Positions 32,543 to 40,167 of a DNA stretch of 64,000 bases are shown one piece after another. This stretch comes from SB25 sp050180705 (GTDB lineage: Bacteria > Bacteroidota > Bacteroidia > Bacteroidales > Tenuifilaceae), in the NCBI GenBank assembly GCA_050180705.1, contig JBFXDX010000003.1, forward strand, positions 62,001 through 126,000, read 5' to 3'. The translations under genes and the position numbers were made by a program. Under the pieces are notes generated by a model, which saw only the letters and a program-made list of their open reading frames with translations, did no database searches and was not told where the DNA came from. The number at the start of each line of letters is the position of its first letter. Position 1 is the first letter of the stretch.

Positions 32543-33271
32543 ATGAGCATGGAATACCTAAAAAACGCAAAAGCCAGTATTGATGCGGCCAACGAACTTA
32601 TTGGCAGGGCAATTGGTTTGGAAAAGTTATCAACAATCGAGCGCGATATTATTCTGGATAAGCTGGCAAAGGCTTACGAGTACGTACTATTCGAAAAATC
32701 GTCCGTTGTTGAAATCTTAAAGGTTGAAGAGCCTAAAAAAGCGGTTGAGGTTAAGCCCAAAGCTATTCAGGAGGAGAAGATCATTGTTGAGGAACCTCCT
32801 AAAGTTAAGGCAAAGCCAGCGGTACAGCCAAAACCTGTTATTGAGGAGGTTGTTATAGAGCCTGTGAAACCAGCGCAACCTAAAGAAAAGGAGAAGGAAA
32901 AGGGGGAAATTGTTAGCCACGATTCCGAGGAGCATATTCTGGGAGAAACCCTTGCCGAAAAATTTCAGGGTAAGCATAAGTTCCGCAACGAGATTATGGC
33001 CGAGCAGAATAGCCGGGTTGATATGTCGACCCGATTGCAGAATAAGCCCATCGTGGATTTGTATAAGGCCATTGGCATTAACGATAAGTTCCTTTTTATA
33101 AAGGAACTATTCGATGGCGATTCGGCTCGTTACTCCGAAACCATAAATCACCTGAATGCAATTGCCGATTTAAATGATGCGATAATCTACCTACAGGATA
33201 ACTTCCAGTGGACCGAAGACAATGAGCATGCAGCCAAGTTTATTGATTTGGTAAGGCGCAAGTTTATTTAG
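32543..33271 (+). CDS. Conserved hypothetical protein with Pro/Lys/Glu linker
   Basis: 242 residues (a start at the third codon is equally possible). An N-terminal helical segment (about 1-55; EYLKNAKASIDAANELIGRA) precedes a low-complexity linker (about 58-128) built from Glu, Pro, Lys and Val (EEPPKVKAKPAVQPKPV). A compact C-terminal helical domain follows (about 130-242; HILGETLAEKFQGKHKFRNE, IGINDKFLFIKELFDGDSAR, ending AAKFIDLVRRKFI). No signal peptide or membrane helix. I do not recognise a characterised family, though the layout recalls conserved Bacteroidota proteins of unknown function. rsmI follows 58 bp downstream. A TATTTTTG element lies at 32516-32523. Confidence 0.72.
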   Translation: MSMEYLKNAKASIDAANELIGRAIGLEKLSTIERDIILDKLAKAYEYVLFEKSSVVEILKVEEPKKAVEVKPKAIQEEKIIVEEPPKVKAKPAVQPKPVIEEVVIEPVKPAQPKEKEKEKGEIVSHDSEEHILGETLAEKFQGKHKFRNEIMAEQNSRVDMSTRLQNKPIVDLYKAIGINDKFLFIKELFDGDSARYSETINHLNAIADLNDAIIYLQDNFQWTEDNEHAAKFIDLVRRKFI

Positions 33272-33329
33272 CCGATGACGCGAGTTATAACATCAACCAA
33301 ACACAAATTACTACAAACAATCAACGATA

Positions 33330-34028
33330 ATGTCCAAACTCTATATAGTTCCAACTCCTATAGGCAACCTTAGCGATATCACCCTGCGAGCTATTGAGGT
33401 GCTGAAATCGGCATCATTTATTTTAGCCGAGGATACTCGCACTAGCAGCCATCTGCTTAACCATTTGCAGATAAATACTCCGCTTAAATCTCACCATAAA
33501 TTCAACGAGCATAAAACCGTTGAGTTTATTGCAGAGCGAATAAAGGCGGGGGAGACGGTAGCCCTAATTTCCGATGCGGGTACGCCCGGAATTTCCGATC
33601 CGGGATTTTTGCTTGTTCGAACCTGTGTTGAGCAGGGCATTGAGGTGGAGTGTTTGCCGGGTGCAACGGCCTTTATTCCTGCACTTGTGGCAAGTGGACT
33701 TCCGTGCGATCGATTCTTGTTCGAAGGCTTTCTTCCACAAAAGAAAGGACGCAATAAGCGCCTCGATGCGCTTAAGGACGAGGAGTGTACAGTCGTTTTT
33801 TACGAATCGCCATTCCGTTTGGTGAAACTCCTAACGCAGCTTGCCGAGGTTTTTGGCGCCGATAGAAAGGTTAGCGTATCGCGTGAGCTAACAAAGCTTC
33901 ACGAGGAAACAGTAAGGGGAACTCTGCCCGAGGTTGCCCAGCACTTCGAGCAGAAAGGTGTGAAGGGTGAGATTGTTGTGGTAGTTGAGGGTAAAGGACG
34001 GGGCAAGGTTGCAGACGACGAGGAGTAG
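33330..34028 (+). CDS. rsmI: 16S rRNA (cytidine(1402)-2'-O)-methyltransferase
   Basis: 232 residues. It begins SKLYIVPTPIGNLSDITLRA and contains LAEDTRTSSHLL, VALISDAGTPGISDPG, LPGATAFIPALVASGL and FLFEGFLPQKKGRN, the tetrapyrrole-methylase-like SAM fold of RsmI. It 2'-O-methylates C1402 in the 16S decoding centre. The protein is slightly shorter than the E. coli enzyme and lacks most of its C-terminal extension, as usual for this phylum. It ends about 30 bp before the first copy of the 21-bp-unit repeat. Confidence 0.93.
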   Translation: MSKLYIVPTPIGNLSDITLRAIEVLKSASFILAEDTRTSSHLLNHLQINTPLKSHHKFNEHKTVEFIAERIKAGETVALISDAGTPGISDPGFLLVRTCVEQGIEVECLPGATAFIPALVASGLPCDRFLFEGFLPQKKGRNKRLDALKDEECTVVFYESPFRLVKLLTQLAEVFGADRKVSVSRELTKLHEETVRGTLPEVAQHFEQKGVKGEIVVVVEGKGRGKVADDEE

Positions 34029-34052
34029 GGAATTAACCTAATCATTTCTGTA

Positions 34053-34322
34053 AAAATTTCTCCTCCGAGGAGGAAATTGGTGTTCGGAGGAGCAATTTCC
34101 TCCTCAAAGAGGCAATTAGTTACCTCGGAGCAGGAAAATTGGTGCTCGGAGGAAGAAAAAGGTTGCTCCGATGGAGAAAATTGGTGCTCGGAAGGAGAAA
34201 AAGGTAGTTCGCTCAAGCAATTTTCTTGCAAAAAGGGAGAAAAAGGTAGTTCCGAGGTACAAAATTCCTGTAGCAAGGAGAAATTTTCTTGCTCCGAACA
34301 GGAAATTTGGGTCTATTCAGGG
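34053..34322 (+). repeat. Dispersed 21-bp-unit repeat element, copy A
   Basis: Twelve degenerate 21-bp units cover exactly 34057-34308, with consensus close to GGTGCTCGGAGGGAGAAAATT (this strand). The same 252 bp, reverse-complemented and without indels, occurs at 48246-48497. I count about five differences in the core, roughly 98% identity, and similarity runs on to the GGGTCTATTCAG edge. All frames that are open here are open because 21 is a multiple of 3; no start context or known domain supports translation. The unit carries many GGAG/CTCC words, allowing numerous hairpins. It fills most of the 364-bp gap between rsmI and ribB. Confidence 0.88.
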
Positions 34323-34392
34323 AACTGTGCCTAGTAGAAATGCTATATATAGATAAAGTCTCCTAAAAATCCAGAGGAATCGGTATGGCTGT

Positions 34393-35061
34393 TTAGCTTT
34401 CTACCATTTTAAGCGGGCAATCGACCTGCACCGTTTTACGGTACTGGTAAATATCCTCAATTGTAACTACGGTCATATCGTGCTTAGTGGCAAACTCAAT
34501 TATTTCGGGGAACCTAGCCATGGTTCCATCCTCGTTGGTGAGTTCGCAAAGAACAGCGGTATCGCCTAGTCCCGATAGTTTTACCAAATCGATGCTTCCT
34601 TCGGTATGCCCTCTTCTTTCGAATACACCGCCAGTTCTTGCGGTTAACGGAAACACATGCCCGGGATGCGAGAGGTCTGCGGGTTTAGCATTTTCGGCAA
34701 TGGCTGTTTTTATTGTACAAATCCGATCCTTGGCCGAAACCCCGGTGGTAACCCCCTCTTTGGCCTCAATGGAGACTGTGAATGCGGTTTTATTTTTGCT
34801 GGTGTTGTTTTCCACCATTGGGCGTAGGTTAAGCTTTTCGGCTCTTTCGGGAGTAAGGCATAAGCACACAATTCCGCTACATTCCCTTATCATTAGAGCC
34901 ATGTCGGGTACGGTCATATTCTGGGCCGCGTAAATTATATCGCCTTCGTTTTCTCTATCCTCATCATCAACAAGTAGAATACCTTTACCATTCTGTAGTT
35001 TTTGAATGGCACGCTCCACACGCTCTTTGTGGTTGATCCCGAAATCCTTAATAGTTTTCAT
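34393..35061 (-). CDS. ribB: 3,4-dihydroxy-2-butanone 4-phosphate synthase
   Basis: 222 residues. It has IQKLQNGKGILLVDDEDREN, the acidic metal/substrate loop, and also ECSGIVCLCL, RTGGVFERRGHTEGS and TNEDGTMARFPE. RibB makes the four-carbon unit of riboflavin from ribulose 5-phosphate. There is no fused GTP cyclohydrolase II (RibA) domain, so the length matches stand-alone RibB. Its leader contains an FMN riboswitch (35151-35264), so expression should fall when FMN is plentiful. The final residues (RKTVQVDCPLKMVES) form a short extra tail. Confidence 0.95.
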   Translation of the reverse strand: MKTIKDFGINHKERVERAIQKLQNGKGILLVDDEDRENEGDIIYAAQNMTVPDMALMIRECSGIVCLCLTPERAEKLNLRPMVENNTSKNKTAFTVSIEAKEGVTTGVSAKDRICTIKTAIAENAKPADLSHPGHVFPLTARTGGVFERRGHTEGSIDLVKLSGLGDTAVLCELTNEDGTMARFPEIIEFATKHDMTVVTIEDIYQYRKTVQVDCPLKMVES

Positions 35062-35107
35062 TTTACCCTTTCTGATTGGTTATTAGTAGTAAAAATCTTT
35101 AGGGCAA

Positions 35108-35135
35108 AGCACATTCGATTTTTAGTGAACGTGCT
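35108..35135 (-). promoter_or_regulatory. Hairpin in the ribB leader (possible expression platform)
   Basis: Between the FMN aptamer and ribB, AGCACGTTC / GAATGTGCT can pair (9 bp including one G-U) around a 10-nt loop. A T-rich stretch follows about 12 nt later. It could be the regulatory hairpin, but it is not a classical terminator. Confidence 0.4.
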
Positions 35136-35150
35136 AACAGCGATGGTATT

Positions 35151-35264
35151 TCTTCTCTCATCCAGACTTTACTGTCGGTTTTGGAGTTTCACCAAATCAG
35201 TCCCTTTTAAGGGAGTCGCGGACTATAACCGCCGGTAGGGAATTTCACCCTGCCCCGAAGAAAT
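35151..35264 (-). ncRNA. FMN riboswitch (RFN element)
   Basis: On the minus strand the leader carries the conserved RFN blocks in order: TTCTTCGGGGCAGGGTGAAA, TTCCCTACCGGCGGT, AGTCCGCGA, a variable stem (CTCCCTTAAAAGGGA), TGATTTGGTGAAACTCCAAA, ACCGACAGT, and AGTCTGGATGAGAGAAG. Helices P1-P6 can all be drawn. It ends about 90 nt before the ribB start. Binding of FMN should reduce ribB expression. It is the main content of the 309-bp gap 35062-35370. Confidence 0.96.
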
Positions 35265-35370
35265 TCACCACAAAATTATAATTCCTTTCCCAAACTTCCA
35301 TGGTATAAATGGTATTTTTTACCAAGGAATCTTGTACCTGTCTATATTTGGGGCGATTGTGGATTAACGA

Positions 35371-38031
35371 TTAGATGTCGATGGCTAGTTTCACATGCAA
35401 GCTGTAGAATGTTTGACCCTCGAATCCGGCAAAAACACCAACGCTGGCTATGGCTCCGATTTGGCTCATGGAGTATCCAACCTCGTAGTAAGGCCTGTAG
35501 GTTCTTGTAAACAGCGATGAGAAATGTAGATTCTCCTGCCACATTCGATTGCTTAAGAATGGTAAGTATTTCAAGAATAAATAGGGAGTATGGTAATTTG
35601 CAAAAATTTGCCCGTAGGTTGAGTTTGTACTCCGCTTATAGTAGTTAAGCCCTTGGTAGGAGTTGCTGAAATGCCGCGAAGTAACGGGTATAATTTGAGT
35701 GTTGAAATGTTCGAAATCGTTAAAGAATAGTTTGTCTTTAGTAAGAAAGTCGCCGTAAATAATGCTATATGAGATTTTGTTGCTGGGGCCTGTGTTTATG
35801 GTTTGTTTAATTGATGCTTCCAGCTGAACAAAGTTGGAGTTCGACTCCATAATTCCGGGCACTCCAAATTTGGTTTGAAGTTGGAACGTTGGGTAATTGG
35901 AGTAAATCATAACTTTACGCTTATCGTACATCCGATAGTGGTAGAAAGGGGTATAGCTAATTCGGATATTGCCGATAAACGCCTTGTTGTCGTCCAAATT
36001 ATTGCTTGTAATTAATTTATTAACGGGGATGTTGGGCATGTACCAATCTCTGTTTTTAGCTACTAAAATGAAATCGGTATTATTCTCTAGCATTTTACGG
36101 TTAGAGTAGGTGGCACTGGTGTAAATTTCGAGCCCGTTTATTGCATCTATTTTGTTGTAGATAGTAATAAACCGATTATCGAATAGTTTCATGTAGTTTC
36201 TTCCAAAACCTAACGATGAAATGGTATTTGTTAGATTTCTGATACCATTATCTGCATTGAAATCCATGCTGGTATATCCAACGTTTACCCCGAGTAAACC
36301 ACGGTGCAAATCGGAATATGAGATGCTGCTGTTAAGGGTTCCCATCGGAATTTCGCGGGCAAATGCATAGTGCAACGATGTTTTTAAGGATATAGCTGTG
36401 CTTGCAAATGTTTGCTTATAGCTAAAAGTGGAGCCAACCACAAACCCATCGACAGTGTTAAACCTAAACTCGTTTGGACTAATTAGCCCGGAGAAGTTAA
36501 AGGATCGTTTCTTTTCCTTATTATACCAATACTTTCCTGTTAGGGCTATCGAAAATAAGTTCGATTTTTTTTGCGTTAGGCTATCGGTTTGCGTTGTGTC
36601 TTTTTCTTGCTGTAACTTTTGAATGATGGTCTTGTCGGCTTTTACCTCATCGGCATTAAGGATGACAGGTCTAATTGTATTCCATGTAGTAGTATCGACT
36701 TTCCTTGCCGAGGAGTCAATGGTTACGGTTATTGGATCAACAATCTCGAGCGATTTTGAGGCTGTATCTGCTTTCTTGGTTTGTTTGTCCATCAACTTCG
36801 CCAACTCGTACATCTCCCTATTGCTCAAAGTCTCTTTATTTAGAAGTTTTTCCAACTTCTCGGCACTCTTCTTTTCTTTGGCTTGCTGCTTTGGACTAAC
36901 TTTCTTTACAACGGGTTTCGGCTGTTCTTCAACCTTATTTGCCTGTATAACTTTGGCCAAATTCGATGGCATTTTCAGGTTGGTGTTCAGCTTTATGTTG
37001 GAGTATTTAACCGACGAAATGTACAGAACATCGCCCTCGTTACCCATGAATTTTCCGTTTATTTCGTAGTGATGGCTAATGGGCAACCATGCATTATCGT
37101 CTATCTCCCCAAATGTTTGCTTTATTCTTATAGTACCAACAAGCGATTCTACCGAAAAGTCAACTTCGTGTAAATTGTAGTAATCGTCGGCAATATACAT
37201 ATAGCCCTCCACCAGTTGTTTGCTTTTGCGTTTTGGTGTAACCTTAATCTTATTTATAACCCTGTTGCCTTGAATTGTAAACCCATCGTACTTGTACTTG
37301 TAGTGGCTTAAAGCGTATGGCGATAGCGGGAGAATAATATCGCCTATCTGTGGCTGATAAAAACTTGCATTGGCAAACTGCATAACGCTGTTGGCGCTAC
37401 CGTCGTCGCCCGGGAAGTTCGATCGAATCATCTTTACCTTCTGGTCGTACTTGTCAGGGGCGGTAAAATGTATGTTGTTGACCGATTCCTGTAGGTAGAA
37501 TTCGCCCTCCTTGGGAACATCCTTCTCATCGGAGTTTTTTAGTGCCTTTTTCACAAGCCACGATAACTTTTTAATCTTTAAGGTTCCCTTCAGGTACACC
37601 TCGGCTTCGAATTCCTTAATTTGGTTCTGATAGTAAGGAGCCATGCCTATAGCCTTACGAATAATGTCGTAGGCTGGATCTTCGTCCTTTGACCCAATGG
37701 TTACAGGTGCAATTTGGTATGGTTTAACAAGGAGAGTTATGTCTAGAGTATTTTGCCCGGGCTTAATCTCCATTTGCTGCTCAACAACCTCGAACCCAAG
37801 ACATCTGAATATGACATTGTAGCTTCCTGCTGGTAATGAAATTTGGTAAACGCCATCGGTATTGGTTGTTGTGCCCTGTCGGGCTTCTTTTACAAATACC
37901 GATGCATATGGTATTGGCTTTTGATTTTCGTCAGTTATTTTGCCTGTAAGGGTTTGCGATATTAGGATGTATGGCAATAGAATGAAAAGAAAAGCTATGC
38001 AAATACGAATATGTTTTGGGTTTCGAATCAT
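35371..38031 (-). CDS. DUF5686 outer-membrane protein with carboxypeptidase-like regulatory domain
   Basis: 886 residues. A signal peptide (RICIAFLFILLPYILISQ) precedes a CarboxypepD_reg-like domain (about 26-110; LTGKITDENQKPIPYASVFV, GVYQISLPAGSYNVIFRCLG). The DUF5686 region follows (EDPAYDIIRKAIGMAPYYQN onward). The C-terminal half consists of long amphipathic strands of a large outer-membrane barrel. A Lys/Glu-rich segment (KQQAKEKKSAEKLEKLL) lies near residue 390. The family is common in Bacteroidota with no assigned substrate and resembles TonB-dependent receptors without a plug. It stands alone between the ribB riboswitch and the helicase gene. Confidence 0.87.
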   Translation of the reverse strand: MIRNPKHIRICIAFLFILLPYILISQTLTGKITDENQKPIPYASVFVKEARQGTTTNTDGVYQISLPAGSYNVIFRCLGFEVVEQQMEIKPGQNTLDITLLVKPYQIAPVTIGSKDEDPAYDIIRKAIGMAPYYQNQIKEFEAEVYLKGTLKIKKLSWLVKKALKNSDEKDVPKEGEFYLQESVNNIHFTAPDKYDQKVKMIRSNFPGDDGSANSVMQFANASFYQPQIGDIILPLSPYALSHYKYKYDGFTIQGNRVINKIKVTPKRKSKQLVEGYMYIADDYYNLHEVDFSVESLVGTIRIKQTFGEIDDNAWLPISHHYEINGKFMGNEGDVLYISSVKYSNIKLNTNLKMPSNLAKVIQANKVEEQPKPVVKKVSPKQQAKEKKSAEKLEKLLNKETLSNREMYELAKLMDKQTKKADTASKSLEIVDPITVTIDSSARKVDTTTWNTIRPVILNADEVKADKTIIQKLQQEKDTTQTDSLTQKKSNLFSIALTGKYWYNKEKKRSFNFSGLISPNEFRFNTVDGFVVGSTFSYKQTFASTAISLKTSLHYAFAREIPMGTLNSSISYSDLHRGLLGVNVGYTSMDFNADNGIRNLTNTISSLGFGRNYMKLFDNRFITIYNKIDAINGLEIYTSATYSNRKMLENNTDFILVAKNRDWYMPNIPVNKLITSNNLDDNKAFIGNIRISYTPFYHYRMYDKRKVMIYSNYPTFQLQTKFGVPGIMESNSNFVQLEASIKQTINTGPSNKISYSIIYGDFLTKDKLFFNDFEHFNTQIIPVTSRHFSNSYQGLNYYKRSTNSTYGQIFANYHTPYLFLKYLPFLSNRMWQENLHFSSLFTRTYRPYYEVGYSMSQIGAIASVGVFAGFEGQTFYSLHVKLAIDI

Positions 38032-38106
38032 GCTTGATCTTTTTTAGGCCATGAATCTACTCAAATTCCGAACCGAAAAAATGGTAACGTGTAAATTTCA
38101 AGTATT

Positions 38107-39240
38107 TTAACTGTTAAGAGGATTCTTAATTTTGAAAATTGATGTTTCCAGAAACTTCTCAATTTTCACAAATGAGCCGCGCTGTTTCTTATTCACAAAG
38201 GTTAGTGCTACACCATCGCTTTGAGCTCGGGCTGTACGGCCAATTCTGTGAACGTAATCCTCTGGATCGTTGGGAACGTCGTAGTTTACTACAAGATCAA
38301 TATCTTCAATGTCAATTCCTCTCGAAATTATATCAGTAGCAACAAGAATTTGAATTTTTCTGCTTCGGAATTCACGGAGCACCTCTTCGCGCTGCTTTTG
38401 GTCAAGATCGGAGTGTATGGCCTTTGCATTGATATCGCTACGGATAAGTCTGCGTTCAATGTTCTTAACCTCCGATTTGGTTGAGGCAAAAACTAAAACG
38501 CTTTGCACATAATCCTTCCCGGCTACAATCGAGTTCAAAAGTTCCAACTTTTGATCATCCTCAATCATGTAAACAGCTTGAAGTATATTTTCGGCAGGCT
38601 TCGATACTGCAAGGTTAATCTCAACAGGATTAACTAGTACCGATTTTGCAAGTTCCCTGATTTTAGGAGGCATAGTTGCCGAAAACATCAACGTTTGGCG
38701 TTTTTTAGGCAGAAGTTTTATGATGGCCATTATATCATCGTAAAAACCCATATCGAGCATTCTGTCGGCCTCATCGAGAATAAGATGCTCAACGCTATTA
38801 AGGTTTAAGTAGCCCATTTGCATGTGCTGAATAAGTCGGCCGGGTGTTGCAATTACGAGGTCGGCTCCGCTCTCAAGGGCGGCCCTTTGTCTATCCCAAT
38901 TGCCAGCATCGTTTCCACCGTAAACGGCAATTGATCCAATTGGCGAAAAGTAGGCAAAGCCTTCAACCTGCTGATCTATTTGTAAAGCCAACTCGCGTGT
39001 AGGAACAATGATAAGGGTGCTTATCTTGCTATTTTTCGAAGGTTGCTTTGCATTGATGCTTAGAATTGGCAGCACAAATGCTGCAGTTTTGCCAGTTCCG
39101 GTTTGAGCACAGGCAATAAGATCTTTTCCTTCGAGAATTATAGGAATTGCCTTTTCTTGGATTGGTGTGGGATTTTCGAACCCCATCGATTCTATACCTT
39201 CAACTATATCGGGGTGTAAATTGAAATTGCTGAAATTCAA
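38107..39240 (-). CDS. DEAD-box RNA helicase (RhlE-like)
   Basis: 377 residues with all helicase motifs: Q-motif (FENPTPIQEKAIP), AQTGTGKTAAFVLPIL, PTRELALQ, TPGRLIQH, LDEADRMLDMGF, FSATMP, VATDIISRGIDI and HRIGRTARA. The protein is just the helicase core without the long basic C-terminal tail many RhlE/DeaD proteins carry. It unwinds RNA duplexes, probably in ribosome assembly or RNA decay. A minus-strand TACCTTTG at 39268-39275 gives a promoter 28 bp upstream of the start. Divergent from yjjG. Confidence 0.93.
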   Translation of the reverse strand: MNFSNFNLHPDIVEGIESMGFENPTPIQEKAIPIILEGKDLIACAQTGTGKTAAFVLPILSINAKQPSKNSKISTLIIVPTRELALQIDQQVEGFAYFSPIGSIAVYGGNDAGNWDRQRAALESGADLVIATPGRLIQHMQMGYLNLNSVEHLILDEADRMLDMGFYDDIMAIIKLLPKKRQTLMFSATMPPKIRELAKSVLVNPVEINLAVSKPAENILQAVYMIEDDQKLELLNSIVAGKDYVQSVLVFASTKSEVKNIERRLIRSDINAKAIHSDLDQKQREEVLREFRSRKIQILVATDIISRGIDIEDIDLVVNYDVPNDPEDYVHRIGRTARAQSDGVALTFVNKKQRGSFVKIEKFLETSIFKIKNPLNS

Positions 39241-39267
39241 GTTTGCAGTGTTTTAATTAATAGAGCG

Positions 39268-39275
39268 CAAAGGTA
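39268..39275 (-). promoter_or_regulatory. -7 promoter element of the DEAD-box helicase gene
   Basis: TACCTTTG on the minus strand matches TAnnTTTG. The same octamer precedes dnaB and rpmH in this window. Confidence 0.5.
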
Positions 39276-39453
39276 ATACTATTAACTTTATTGTTTTCAT
39301 AGAAAACAAATCGTTTTTATATTATTTGACATACTGTTAATTTGCTGTTTAATAGTCTATTGCTTTGTATTGTGTCTTATTTTATTGGTGTTTCAGAGCA
39401 AGTGTTCTATCGAAAAAATATGTATTTTAGCCATCGAATTTAAAGTAGGTACA

Positions 39454-40167
39454 ATGTTAAATTTATTTGGGAAGAAGCGAGTTTATAAGCACATTTTCTT
39501 TGATCTGGATAGAACATTATGGGATTTTGAGCAGAATAAAGTTGATGCATTACGCGATATATTTTTCGATTATCAGCTAGATAGTACATTTCCAGATTTA
39601 ATGACCTTTATTAATTCGTTTAGCCGGCATAACGATTACTTGTGGGATAAATACGTAAAAGGTGAATTAACCAAGGATGTACTACGCTATAAGCGTTTCG
39701 AGGTAACTCTTCTTGATTATGGAATGAACAATTCTCGCTTGGCAAAAACATTAGGCGAAGAGTACCTGAAAATTATGCCATTAAAAACAGCCTTGATTCC
39801 AGGAGCTAGAGATATTCTTGAGTATTTAAGTGAGAAGTATAAGCTTCACATTATTAGCAATGGTTTTAACGAGGTGCAATTTCCAAAGTTGGAGCGTTGC
39901 CATATCGAGCATTACTTCGAATGGGTTATAACTTCTGAGATTGCTGGCTACCATAAACCCGATTCTCGAGTGTTTGGTTATTCACTATCGAAGGCAAACG
40001 CAAAGAAAGAGGAAAGCATTATGGTTGGCGATGATTTGGAGATAGATATTGTGGGAGCTAAAAAGTTTGGAATAGATCAAGTTTACTTTAATCAGGAAGC
40101 AAAACCTCATAAAACAAAGGTAACTCACGAAATTTCAAACTTAAAGGATATTATTACAATACTTTAG
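39454..40167 (+). CDS. YjjG-family noncanonical pyrimidine nucleotidase (HAD)
   Basis: 237 residues from the ATG at 39454 (an open frame extends to 39370, but those residues are not family-like). HAD motif I FFDLDRTLWDF, motif II LHIISNGFNEV, motif III Lys in YHKPDSRVF and motif IV IMVGDDLEIDIVGAKKFG. YjjG-type enzymes dephosphorylate non-canonical pyrimidine nucleotides. The stop codon overlaps the stop of the convergent GT39 gene by 4 bp (40164-40167). Confidence 0.88.
   Translation: MLNLFGKKRVYKHIFFDLDRTLWDFEQNKVDALRDIFFDYQLDSTFPDLMTFINSFSRHNDYLWDKYVKGELTKDVLRYKRFEVTLLDYGMNNSRLAKTLGEEYLKIMPLKTALIPGARDILEYLSEKYKLHIISNGFNEVQFPKLERCHIEHYFEWVITSEIAGYHKPDSRVFGYSLSKANAKKEESIMVGDDLEIDIVGAKKFGIDQVYFNQEAKPHKTKVTHEISNLKDIITIL

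Noticed and set aside
33899..34276. Minus-strand open frame with Ser/Glu/Phe/Cys-rich heptads in repeat copy A (and its twin at 48278-48517, plus the opposite-strand frames at 34077-34334 and 48166-48477)
   Set aside because: Frames are open on both strands because the 21-bp unit is a multiple of three; the minus-strand frame in copy A runs into rsmI, there is no promoter or start context, and no recognised domain. Treated as repeat DNA.
35290..35330. Possible hairpin CCATGGTA / TACCAAGG after the DUF5686 gene
   Set aside because: One mismatch, long loop and no T-tract on the transcript side; not convincing as a terminator.
39370..39453. 28-residue N-terminal extension of the YjjG-like protein
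   Set aside because: Cys/Ile-rich sequence unlike the family; the HAD motif is at the normal distance from the ATG at 39454.
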